A DNA stretch of 64,000 nucleotides from Pseudomonas sp. MYb185 (lineage in GTDB: Bacteria; Pseudomonadota; Gammaproteobacteria; Pseudomonadales; Pseudomonadaceae): positions 62,001 through 126,000 of the forward strand of contig NZ_PCQD01000001.1 of the NCBI RefSeq assembly GCF_002979975.1, given 5' to 3'. This document shows, in pieces, positions 57,580 to 64,000 of the stretch; within the stretch, counting starts at the first letter, position 1, and the number at the start of each line of letters is the position of its first letter. Under the pieces are notes generated by a model. That model ran no database searches. It had not been told where the DNA came from and was given only the letters and a program-made list of their open reading frames with translations. The translations under genes and the position numbers were made by a program.

Positions 57580-58254
57580 ATGCTGTCAGCCAGCCTGCTT
57601 ACCACCACCCAGATCGTGCTCAGTCTGCTGTTGTACGGTGGTGCGTTGCTGTGGGCGTTGCTGCGGATATCCTGGGTCGAACTGGTCACCGACAGCCGCC
57701 GCCAGCACCTGTTCTTCGGCAGCGTATTCGCCCTGTTCGTGCTGTGGCTGCTGCGCAAGGAATTCGATAATGGTCTGACCTTCCACTTCCTCGGCCTGAC
57801 GGTGGTGACGCTGATGCTTGACTGGCCGCTGGCGCTGGCGGCCAGCGCGCTGGCCCAGTTGGCACTGGTGCTGCTTGGCCTGGATGATGCCAGCGCGTTG
57901 GGTGCCAACGGCCTGCTGCGGATCCTGATTCCGGTGCTGGTGACGGTGCTGATGAGCCAGATGCTGGAGCGCTTCAAGCCGACCAACCTGTTTCTGTACA
58001 TCTTCATCAGCGGGTTCTTCGCCGCCGCCCTGGGGGCGGTTGCGACCATGCTGGCGGGCATGGGGCTGCTGGCCTGGTCGGGACAACTGGCGCCACCCAA
58101 TTCGCTGGCCGAACTGGTCGGCTACATGATCATGGTGATGTTTCCCGAGGGGTTCATCAATGGCATGGGTGTGGCGGCGCTGGTGGTGTTCTATCCCGAC
58201 TGGGTGGAAACTTTCGATACCGACCGCTATCTGCAGGAACCCTTCGATGAGTAG
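57580..58254 (+). CDS. CbiM-like energy-coupling-factor permease, orphan
   Basis: A 224-residue membrane protein with about six hydrophobic segments and the block MFPEGFINGMGVAALVVFYP near the C-terminus, close to the CbiM/ECF S-component family. It lacks the N-terminal MHIxxG-type metal-binding sequence of nickel/cobalt CbiM (it starts MLSASLLTTTQ). No EcfT or ATPase genes are near. The start at 57580 has AGGAG six bases ahead; 57505 and 57574 are poorer. Substrate unknown. The gap upstream (57335-57579) holds the divergent promoters. Confidence 0.7.
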   Translation: MLSASLLTTTQIVLSLLLYGGALLWALLRISWVELVTDSRRQHLFFGSVFALFVLWLLRKEFDNGLTFHFLGLTVVTLMLDWPLALAASALAQLALVLLGLDDASALGANGLLRILIPVLVTVLMSQMLERFKPTNLFLYIFISGFFAAALGAVATMLAGMGLLAWSGQLAPPNSLAELVGYMIMVMFPEGFINGMGVAALVVFYPDWVETFDTDRYLQEPFDE

Positions 58255-58323
58255 GGTTGTGCCAGATCAATGCGGTTGTCGTAACGGTATGCTGCAATAC
58301 ATGGCTTTTCAGAGGAGCAGGTG

Positions 58324-58539
58324 ATGTCGATATACAAGCTGGCAGGTACGGTCATGCAGCAGGCGTTGGCGCAGGCGGCCGAAGCAGGCTATGGCGAGCA
58401 GGAGATGGCCCGGGCGTTGATGGCCGAGGTGATCGCGGTGTACAAGCGTGGCCGCAGTCCGGCTGATATCGCCCATGAGCTGGGTTTCCTCGCCGAGAAC
58501 CTCGACGAGGATGAGGATTATCCGTTCATGCGACCCTGA
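58324..58539 (+). CDS. Conserved small acidic protein, 71 residues
   Basis: A soluble helical protein beginning MSIYKLAGTVMQQALAQA and ending in an acidic tail (AENLDEDEDYPFMRP). An AGGAGCAGGTG precedes the ATG. It follows the CbiM-like gene by 69 bases and is convergent with the SIMPL gene, two bases away. I do not recognise a function; similar short proteins are common in Pseudomonas. Confidence 0.7.
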   Translation: MSIYKLAGTVMQQALAQAAEAGYGEQEMARALMAEVIAVYKRGRSPADIAHELGFLAENLDEDEDYPFMRP

Positions 58540-58540
58540 C

Positions 58541-59242
58541 TCAGGGTACCTGCACCTCGATCACGCCATCGGCGCTGACGGTGACATCGGCCTCACCGCC
58601 TTCCACGGCGGGAGTAGCCATCTCCATATCCGCGGCCATGGCCATCACCTTGTTGCTGCGCAGGTAGGGGCGCGGTTGCATGAATTGGGTATTGAGATTC
58701 AGCTGCACGATCCTGTAGCCGTTGCCGCCCAGGCCCTGGGTAGCAATGTCAGCGCGGCTTCTGAAGGCTTCGATGGCCTGCTTGATCAGGCCGTCCTCGG
58801 TCTGGCTGCGGCTGCTTGGCGACAGGCTGAATTGCATGCTCTCCAGGCTCAGGGCACCGAGCAGTTCACCAGTGACGCTGGACACCTGGGCGAAGTCGGT
58901 GCCTTCCAGGCGGATCTCCCCACGCTCGCGCCAGGCGACGATGTTCTGCCGCTTCTCGTCATACACCGGCTGGCTGTAGCGGTTGCCGCTGCTGACCTTG
59001 ACGCTGCTGTTCTGTCGTGCGGTTTCCAGCCCCTTGTTCAGGGTAGCGGTGATGCGGTTGGCCAGCTTGGCCGGGTCGGTGTCCTGCTCCTCGGTGAACA
59101 GGGTGACGGTCAGGGTGTCGTTGTTGACCGCCTGCTGCACCTCGGCACGCAGTGATACCTGGTTGTAGTTCAACGGCTCGGCCAGCGCCTGCCCGGCGAA
59201 GGCCAGGCTCGCCACCAGCGGCAATATCAGAAATGAACGCAT
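58541..59242 (-). CDS. SIMPL-domain (DUF541) periplasmic protein
   Basis: A 233-residue protein with signal peptide MRSFLILPLVASLAFAGQAL (cleavage after ALA) and a SIMPL/DUF541 domain. The mature part shows the beta-alpha repeats typical of the family (VQQAVNNDTLTVTLFTEE; DGLIKQAIEAFRSRADIA). Members such as E. coli YggE protect against oxidative stress, but the mechanism is not known. The start at 59242 follows AAGGAG. It is divergent from roxS. Confidence 0.82.
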   Translation of the reverse strand: MRSFLILPLVASLAFAGQALAEPLNYNQVSLRAEVQQAVNNDTLTVTLFTEEQDTDPAKLANRITATLNKGLETARQNSSVKVSSGNRYSQPVYDEKRQNIVAWRERGEIRLEGTDFAQVSSVTGELLGALSLESMQFSLSPSSRSQTEDGLIKQAIEAFRSRADIATQGLGGNGYRIVQLNLNTQFMQPRPYLRSNKVMAMAADMEMATPAVEGGEADVTVSADGVIEVQVP

Positions 59243-59414
59243 GCAATTCTCCTTGTGGCATAACCGGGGGTCATACCCCCAAGACCCTGAGACCCCTGCG
59301 GGGCATGGCGGTTCCCCTCTGCCATCATTCCCGCATTTATGCGACGCTATGCCACATGAAGGCTGATAGCGGTCGATTCTATACTGGAGCGAACTTTTGT
59401 CGCAGCGACTATTG

Positions 59415-60686
59415 ATGAACCTCAATGCCCTGGCGCTTTCGCCGACCCGGCAGAATCTCTGGCGGCTGATCTTCATTCGCCTGCTGGTGTTGATGGCCCA
59501 GGCCATATCGGTACTGGGTGCCTGGTACAGCGGCTGGTTCGCCCTGGAATGGACGCCGTTGCTGCTGACCCTGGGCATCTCCGCCGGCGTCAGCCTGCTG
59601 TCGCTGCTGCGCCTGTCGCGTGGCTGGCCAGTGACCGAGATCGAATACGGCATGCAACTGCTGTTCGACATCCTGGTGCACAGCGTGCTGCTGTACTACG
59701 CTGGCGGTCCGACCAACCCCTTCGCCTCCTACTTCCTGGTGCCACTGACGATTGCCGCGGCGACCCTGTCATGGGTCTTTACCGCCATACTCGCCAGCGT
59801 GGCGATGGTTGCCTACAGCCTGCTGCTGTTCTGGTATCACCCCTTGCCGCTGTTCGAGATGCCGATGCGCGACAGCCAGATCAATATCCGTGTCATCGGC
59901 ATGTGGTTGAACTTCGCCATGAGTGCCGGTCTGATCAGCCTGTTCGTGGTGCATATGGCCGAGGCCCTGCGCAAGCATGCCGAGCGACTGGCCGAGCGCC
60001 GTGAACAGAGCCTGCGTGATTCCCAGTTGCTGGGCATCGCCAGCGTTGCCGCCGGTGCCGCCCATGAGTTATCCACGCCGCTGTCGACCATGAGCGTGCT
60101 GCTCAAGGATTTGCGCTCGGATTACACTGATCCGCAGATCCAGGAGGACCTCGAGCTGCTGCAGGAGCAGGTGCGTCAATGCAAGGCCAGCCTGCAGCAG
60201 ATGGTGCGCAGTGCCGAATTCAACCGTAACCAGCCGCACAGCAACCAGGCCGCCGACCTCTGGCTCAAGGGCCTGCTGGAGCGCTGGCAACTGATGCGTC
60301 CCGAGGCCTCCTGGCAGCTCAAGCCGCTGCCGGTCGGCCCTGTACCGCAGCTCAAGGACAGTCCCGAGTTGGGGCAATCGATCCTCAACCTGCTGAACAA
60401 CGCTGCTGATGCTTGCCCCGACAACATCGGTATCACGCTGGAATGGAATGCCCAGCGGCTGCGCCTGTGCATCCGTGACTACGGCCCTGGTGTACCGTTG
60501 CACATCGCTGAGCAGTTGGGCACCGCCTTCGTCACCACCAAGGGCAAGAAGGGTTTCGGGTTGGGGCTGTTTCTCAGCCAGGCGGCGGTCGAGCGTATCG
60601 GCGGCAGCGTGAAACTGTTCAACCAGGATGGCGGGGGAACACTGACAGAGGTAATCTTGCCGATAGCAACCGAGGATCAGGCATGA
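59415..60686 (+). CDS. roxS: Redox sensor histidine kinase RoxS (RegB/PrrB family)
   Basis: A 423-residue inner-membrane kinase with six hydrophobic segments. The quinone-site motif GGPTNPF is at residues 97-103. The phospho-acceptor is H217 in AGAAHELSTPLSTMS. The RegB-type redox cysteine is C256 in EQVRQCKASLQQM. The ATPase domain ends with KGFGLGLFLSQAAVERIGGS. RoxSR controls respiratory oxidases such as the cyanide-insensitive oxidase in P. aeruginosa. A TATACT box at 59380-59385 may be its -10 element. The ribosome site is weak. It overlaps roxR by four bases. Confidence 0.92.
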   Translation: MNLNALALSPTRQNLWRLIFIRLLVLMAQAISVLGAWYSGWFALEWTPLLLTLGISAGVSLLSLLRLSRGWPVTEIEYGMQLLFDILVHSVLLYYAGGPTNPFASYFLVPLTIAAATLSWVFTAILASVAMVAYSLLLFWYHPLPLFEMPMRDSQINIRVIGMWLNFAMSAGLISLFVVHMAEALRKHAERLAERREQSLRDSQLLGIASVAAGAAHELSTPLSTMSVLLKDLRSDYTDPQIQEDLELLQEQVRQCKASLQQMVRSAEFNRNQPHSNQAADLWLKGLLERWQLMRPEASWQLKPLPVGPVPQLKDSPELGQSILNLLNNAADACPDNIGITLEWNAQRLRLCIRDYGPGVPLHIAEQLGTAFVTTKGKKGFGLGLFLSQAAVERIGGSVKLFNQDGGGTLTEVILPIATEDQA

Positions 60687-61237
60687 CTGAAGAAATCAAT
60701 CCGGAAGAACAGCCGCTGCTGTTGCTGGTGGACGACGACCCGACTTTCACCCGGGTCATGGCCCGCGCGCTGACCCGCCGTGGCCTGCAGGTGGATACCG
60801 CCGGTGGGGCGGAAGAGGCGATGGCCGTGGCGCGCCAGAGACGGCCCGACTACGCCGTGCTGGACCTGAAAATGGAAGGTGATTCGGGCCTGGTACTGCT
60901 GCCACGTCTGCTGGAGCTGTATCCGGATCTGCGTGTGGTCATTCTGACCGGCTACTCCAGCATCACCACCGCGGTGGAGGCGATCAAGCGCGGCGCCTGC
61001 AACTATCTGTGCAAACCGGCGGACGCCGACGATGTGCTGACCGCACTGCTGTCGGACCAGGCCGACCCGGAAAGCCTGGTGCCCGAGCATCCGATGTCGG
61101 TGGACCGCTTGCAGTGGGAGCACATCCAGCGGGTGCTGGCCGAGCATGATGGGAATATTTCAGCGACGGCCCGGGCGCTGGGCATGCATCGCCGAACGCT
61201 GCAGCGCAAGCTGCAGAAGCGCCCGGTACGGCGCTAG
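60683..61237 (+). CDS. roxR: Response regulator RoxR (RegA/PrrA family)
   Basis: A 184-residue response regulator. The receiver domain has the acidic pocket LLLVDDDPTF near residue 13, the phospho-acceptor D61 in AVLDLKMEGDSG and LTGYSSITTAVEA. A short linker leads to a Fis-type helix-turn-helix at the C-terminus (NISATARALGMHRRTLQRKL). It is the partner of RoxS, with which it overlaps by four bases. Confidence 0.94.
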   Translation: MTEEINPEEQPLLLLVDDDPTFTRVMARALTRRGLQVDTAGGAEEAMAVARQRRPDYAVLDLKMEGDSGLVLLPRLLELYPDLRVVILTGYSSITTAVEAIKRGACNYLCKPADADDVLTALLSDQADPESLVPEHPMSVDRLQWEHIQRVLAEHDGNISATARALGMHRRTLQRKLQKRPVRR

Positions 61238-61239
61238 GT

Positions 61240-61404
61240 TCACCGCAGCAGGCAGAAAGCCCTGCCTTTCAGCGAGCTGGTGTTGGTTCCCGGGTGCCAG
61301 CTGGCACTGGCCCAGGGAAGGTCGATGGCGACCCCGTCGAGTTCCATCTCGACCAGCGCAGTGGCGGGAATCACCGGTGGCCGGGATGGAACCCGGCCTG
61401 CCAT
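61240..61404 (-). CDS. Short ORF of 54 residues, possible gene remnant
   Basis: Between roxR and the Tim44 gene, the minus strand has a 54-residue ORF (MAGRVPSRPPVIPATALVEM through SSLKGRAFCLLR). No good ribosome site is seen, and a neighbouring frame just upstream reads SENLKQWQAGFHPGHR before a stop, so this could be the 3' part of a frameshifted gene. I do not recognise the sequence. It is the only feature noted in this 183-base gap. Confidence 0.3.
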   Translation of the reverse strand: MAGRVPSRPPVIPATALVEMELDGVAIDLPWASASWHPGTNTSSLKGRAFCLLR

Positions 61405-61420
61405 TGTTTGAGGTTCTCGC

Positions 61421-62272
61421 TCAGTTCTGACGGATGCCGCAGATCACCCACGGCTGGTTCTCGCCGTCGGCACGCTCCAGGCGCCAGCTTTCATCGAAAC
61501 GTTCGCCTTCGTCCTGTGGGAATTCGCGGTCCAGACCGGTGAAACCAACGGTGGCGATGGTCCGGCCATCACGCTGCTCGATGCCTTCCAGGCGCGCTTC
61601 CAGTTCTTCGACAAAACCATTGCTGCTCGGCGGCGCTTCGGCGCGGGCTGCCAGCATCTGTTGCAGTAACGCCGGATCGAGGTATTCGGCCATGCCGGCG
61701 CTGTCACCGTCACGCCAGTGGCGCTGCAGGGTGAAGAAATGCTCTTCGGCACCCTTGAGGAAGCTGTCGGCATCGAACCATGCCGGCGCGTCCATGGTCA
61801 TTGGTTGCGCTACCGGTTGCGCCGCTGCACCACCCTGCTGCGGCCAGCTTTGCGGGCCCTGCTGGTAGTCGTTTGGCCCGCCGGCGGGGTGCGGCTGGCG
61901 CTGCATGGCCGGTGCGTTGCGGCGGGAGAACAGCTTGAACAGCACGAAGGCGATCAGGCCGAAGATCAGGATGTCGAACAGCTGCAGCCCCTGGAAACCA
62001 TCACCGAACAGCATGGAGGCCAGCAGGCCACCGGCGGCGATGCCGGCCAGCGGGCCGAGCCAGCGGCTGGCGCCGGAGGTGGCGGCCGGGTTCTGCTGCT
62101 GGTTGCGCGGCGTGGCCTGTTGTTGCGGAGTTTGCTGGCGCTGGGCTGGCTGACTCTTGTGCATCGGGGCAGCGCCGAAGCTCTTGCCGCCGCCCATGCG
62201 TCGTGCTTCGGCATCGGGAACGGTCAGGCCGACCATCAGAAATACGGTAAAAAGGGGTAACAGCCAGCGCAT
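61421..62272 (-). CDS. Tim44-domain exported protein
   Basis: A 283-residue protein with signal-like N-terminus MRWLLPLFTVFLMVGLTVPD (cleavage after AEA), then a Gln/Pro-rich low-complexity linker (residues about 30-65), two hydrophobic stretches (GPLAGIAAGGLLASMLFGDG and LFDILIFGLIAFVLFKLF), another Gln-rich linker, and a C-terminal Tim44-like domain from about residue 150 (WFDADSFLKGAEEHFFTLQR). Bacterial Tim44-like proteins are membrane-associated; function is unclear. The start at 62272 was preferred over 62314 for its GGAGA site and signal peptide. Confidence 0.8.
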   Translation of the reverse strand: MRWLLPLFTVFLMVGLTVPDAEARRMGGGKSFGAAPMHKSQPAQRQQTPQQQATPRNQQQNPAATSGASRWLGPLAGIAAGGLLASMLFGDGFQGLQLFDILIFGLIAFVLFKLFSRRNAPAMQRQPHPAGGPNDYQQGPQSWPQQGGAAAQPVAQPMTMDAPAWFDADSFLKGAEEHFFTLQRHWRDGDSAGMAEYLDPALLQQMLAARAEAPPSSNGFVEELEARLEGIEQRDGRTIATVGFTGLDREFPQDEGERFDESWRLERADGENQPWVICGIRQN

Positions 62273-62408
62273 GGGCAGGTCTCTCCAGAATTGAAAGTCG
62301 GGCGATAGTGCCAAACCTCGGCGCCGGTCGCCAGTCTTAAAATGTTTCGGTGTTTGAGGCCCGGCGTCGTGGTTGGCGCCGGTGGGTCCTTCGCCTCGAC
62401 CATGCAGG

Positions 62409-63239
62409 TCAGGTGAGCCTGCGATCCAGCCCGAAGCGCTTGCGCAGGCGGCTATCCAGTACCGAGGCCGGTAGCCAGCGCTTCAGCCGCACCATGCTGC
62501 GGGCGCCTGCGCCGATCAGTGCGGTTTCCGGGCGCAGCGGGTTCTTGATATAGCCCATCAGCTCCACGGCGAAATCCCGCGCCGAGGTGGAACTGGCCTT
62601 TTGCGAAGCACGGGCGCGGGCCTGCACGGCTTTTTCCCAGGGCTTGAACCAGGAAGCCTCGCCCATGGTGATGGCGGCGCTGGCATTGTTGCCGAAGTCC
62701 GAGGCGATGGCACCCGGCTGTACGGTCAGTACGCCGATTTCGAAGGGTGCCAGTTCCAGGCGCAGGGCATCGGACAGCGCATGCAGCGCCGCCTTGGAAG
62801 CACAGTACACCCCGGAAAAGGGCGTGGTGGTGACCCCGGAAACGCTACCGATATTGACGATCAGGCCCCGACTTTCCCGCAGCAGCTCGGCATTGGCGCG
62901 AACCAGCTCCAGGGGAGCGAAGACGTTGGTGTTGAACTGCCGGAGCAGGGTGTCACGGTCGGCATCCAGTACCGGGCCCATGGCGCCGTAGCCGGCATTG
63001 TTCACCAGCAGGTCAAGGCGCCCGGCTTCCTGGCGCAGGCGCTCACTGCAGGCGGCTACCTGCCCGGCATCGTTGACATCCAGCGTCACGGCGATGGCCC
63101 CTCGGGCCGTCAGCGGGGCCAGGGTGTCGGGGTTGCGGGCAGTGGCATAGACGGTGTAGCCCTCATCCAGGCAGACCTGGGCCAGAGCCTGGCCGATGCC
63201 GCTGGAGCAGCCGGTGATCAGTGCGACGGGGTTGCTCAT
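62409..63239 (-). CDS. SDR family oxidoreductase
   Basis: A 276-residue classical short-chain dehydrogenase/reductase. The cofactor motif TGCSSGIGQAL is near residue 10, NNAGYGAMGP near residue 81 and the catalytic YCASK near residue 148, with a Ser before it in NIGSVSGVTT. ATARNPDTL with Arg suggests NADP(H). The substrate is not evident. It reads toward the Tim44 gene, 136 bases away. Confidence 0.88.
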   Translation of the reverse strand: MSNPVALITGCSSGIGQALAQVCLDEGYTVYATARNPDTLAPLTARGAIAVTLDVNDAGQVAACSERLRQEAGRLDLLVNNAGYGAMGPVLDADRDTLLRQFNTNVFAPLELVRANAELLRESRGLIVNIGSVSGVTTTPFSGVYCASKAALHALSDALRLELAPFEIGVLTVQPGAIASDFGNNASAAITMGEASWFKPWEKAVQARARASQKASSTSARDFAVELMGYIKNPLRPETALIGAGARSMVRLKRWLPASVLDSRLRKRFGLDRRLT

Positions 63240-63274
63240 GAAGTGATCCTTTTATCCTTGTTGTAATGGTCGAT

Positions 63275-63739
63275 TCAATCGTGGAACTCGGCACGTACCC
63301 GGTCGGCATGGTACTGCAGGTCCCCGGCGCGATAGCCGCTGCGCAGGCGCGGCACGCTGTAGCACTGCTGCCACTGTCCGGCGGCAGGCAGCGGCTGGCC
63401 GAGCTGGTAGCTGCTGTCGGCGACGTTGGTATCCAGCAGGTTGGTATTGTAGCCGGGCTGCACCGCCCGCAATTGCCAACTGATATTGCTGGCGGTGCGC
63501 TGGCTGGCATTGTGGATAGTGACTTGCAGTGGCTTGCCGAAATCGCACTGTTCGGGCGCATAGCGCACACTGATCTCCAGTTGCCGTACCTGCTTGTCAT
63601 GTTGCCACTGCCAGATGCCGACACCCGCTGCCAGCAGCAGGGTGATGGCGACAATGACGCCACTGGCCGGCAGCATGATGCGGGGAAAGCGCACCAGCAA
63701 TATCAGCCAGATCAGCAACAGGATGATGCCCAGCGGCAT
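63275..63739 (-). CDS. Conserved membrane protein, 154 residues
   Basis: Two hydrophobic helices at the N-terminus (MPLGIILLLIWLILLVRF and LPASGVIVAITLLLAAGVG) precede a periplasmic beta-rich domain with a Cys pair (APEQCDFGK and WQQCYSVPRL). It likely anchors a small domain in the periplasm. I do not recognise a function. It starts 35 bases upstream of the SDR gene on the same strand and may share its transcript. Confidence 0.7.
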   Translation of the reverse strand: MPLGIILLLIWLILLVRFPRIMLPASGVIVAITLLLAAGVGIWQWQHDKQVRQLEISVRYAPEQCDFGKPLQVTIHNASQRTASNISWQLRAVQPGYNTNLLDTNVADSSYQLGQPLPAAGQWQQCYSVPRLRSGYRAGDLQYHADRVRAEFHD

Positions 63740-63795
63740 GGAGTCTCCTTGCGAAGGCGCTTATTCGATATCTTGACTGTACCAGACCCTGGTCT

Positions 63796-64000
63796 TCAGG
63801 ACACCGCCGTCACGGACCAGTCGAACAATTCACAGGTGTTATGCAGGCACTGGCGGGCCAGTTGCTCGGCCGTCTCGCCGCGCAGTTCGGCGAGCTGGGC
63901 GCAGATCTGCGGCAGGTTCTGCGGACTGTTGCGCTGGTAGGGACGGAATGCTGGTGCCATGTCCGGGCTGTCGGTCTCCAGTACCAGCGCGCTGGCTGGC
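63796..64000 (-). CDS. TatD family hydrolase, C-terminal end
   Basis: Only the last 68 residues are visible; the gene runs off the right edge. They contain ALVLETDSPDMAPAF, the TatD metal-binding block, then RNSPQNLPQICAQLAELRGE and a C-terminal helix ending FDWSVTAVS. TatD proteins are metal-dependent nucleases or deacylases. Which paralogue this is (tatD, ycfH or yjjV type) cannot be told. Confidence 0.85.
   Translation of the reverse strand, partial: PASALVLETDSPDMAPAFRPYQRNSPQNLPQICAQLAELRGETAEQLARQCLHNTCELFDWSVTAVS

Noticed and set aside
62340-62414. 24-codon ORF on the plus strand between the Tim44 and SDR genes
   Set aside because: Too short, no ribosome site and no hydrophobic or conserved pattern.

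Overview
The window is a stretch of chromosome from a gamma-proteobacterium of the Pseudomonas lineage. The gene content and local order match pseudomonads: TIGR02449 protein-zapA-6S RNA-fau, pepP-ubiH-ubiI, fbpA-fbpB next to gcvT-gcvH-gcvP, rppH-ptsP, rimB-rimK, and roxS-roxR. The DNA is GC-rich with a few AT-rich islets. A genus such as Halopseudomonas is possible, but that is an inference. Compared, from memory, with P. aeruginosa PAO1, the window is a mosaic. A PA5228-to-PA5213-like block comes first, then a PA0335-to-PA0353-like block, a PA5204-to-PA5210-like block, an mrp antiporter operon, a PA5175-to-PA5197-like block, and finally PA45xx/PA44xx-like genes.

Layout. 1-6983: a truncated CHASE sensor, a 44-residue membrane mini-protein, 6S RNA with fau and zapA, then the ygfB-pepP-ubiH-ubiI operon (proline peptidase plus two ubiquinone hydroxylases). 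6984-7445: two large inverted-repeat elements and a Fur-box promoter. 7446-14718: ferric iron binding protein and permease, then the glycine cleavage genes gcvT, gcvH and gcvP. 14719-15264: a three-copy 139-bp repeat array. 15265-19421: mgtE, a GcvR-like ACT protein, rlmI and a HAD phosphatase. 19565-27510: rppH-ptsP, an NRDE protein, a TSUP permease, lgt-thyA, an orphan ParA, folA and a DUF1090 protein. 27541-33848: ilvD, argA, amn and argE, with a MITE-like element between amn and argE. 33943-41346: pit with its DUF47 partner, a CYTH-CHAD protein, a GspE-like ATPase, rlmJ and an elaB-yqjE-yqjK trio.

41454-47490: the six-gene mrpA(B)CDEFG cation/proton antiporter operon. 47662-55082: msrA, cysQ-nudE, yrfG, rimB-rimK, hslR-hslO and pckA. 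55330-55587: tRNA-Asn, tRNA-Pro and tRNA-Lys, read from one near-consensus promoter on the minus strand. 55799-64000: the DUF3094-ndh pair, an orphan CbiM-like permease, a small acidic protein, a SIMPL protein, the redox two-component system roxS-roxR, a Tim44-domain protein, an SDR, a small membrane protein and the 3' end of a tatD gene.

Most of the window is well-understood core metabolism, and I see no clear new multi-gene system. The parts that known genes do not explain are the intergenic elements: two opposed palindromic elements at 7006-7286, the 139-bp array at 14748-15113, and a 315-bp element with perfect 40-bp terminal inverted repeats at 32379-32693. A few small or orphan genes also stand out: the 44-residue protein, the orphan ParA with an upstream palindrome, and a CbiM-like permease without the usual metal-binding N-terminus.
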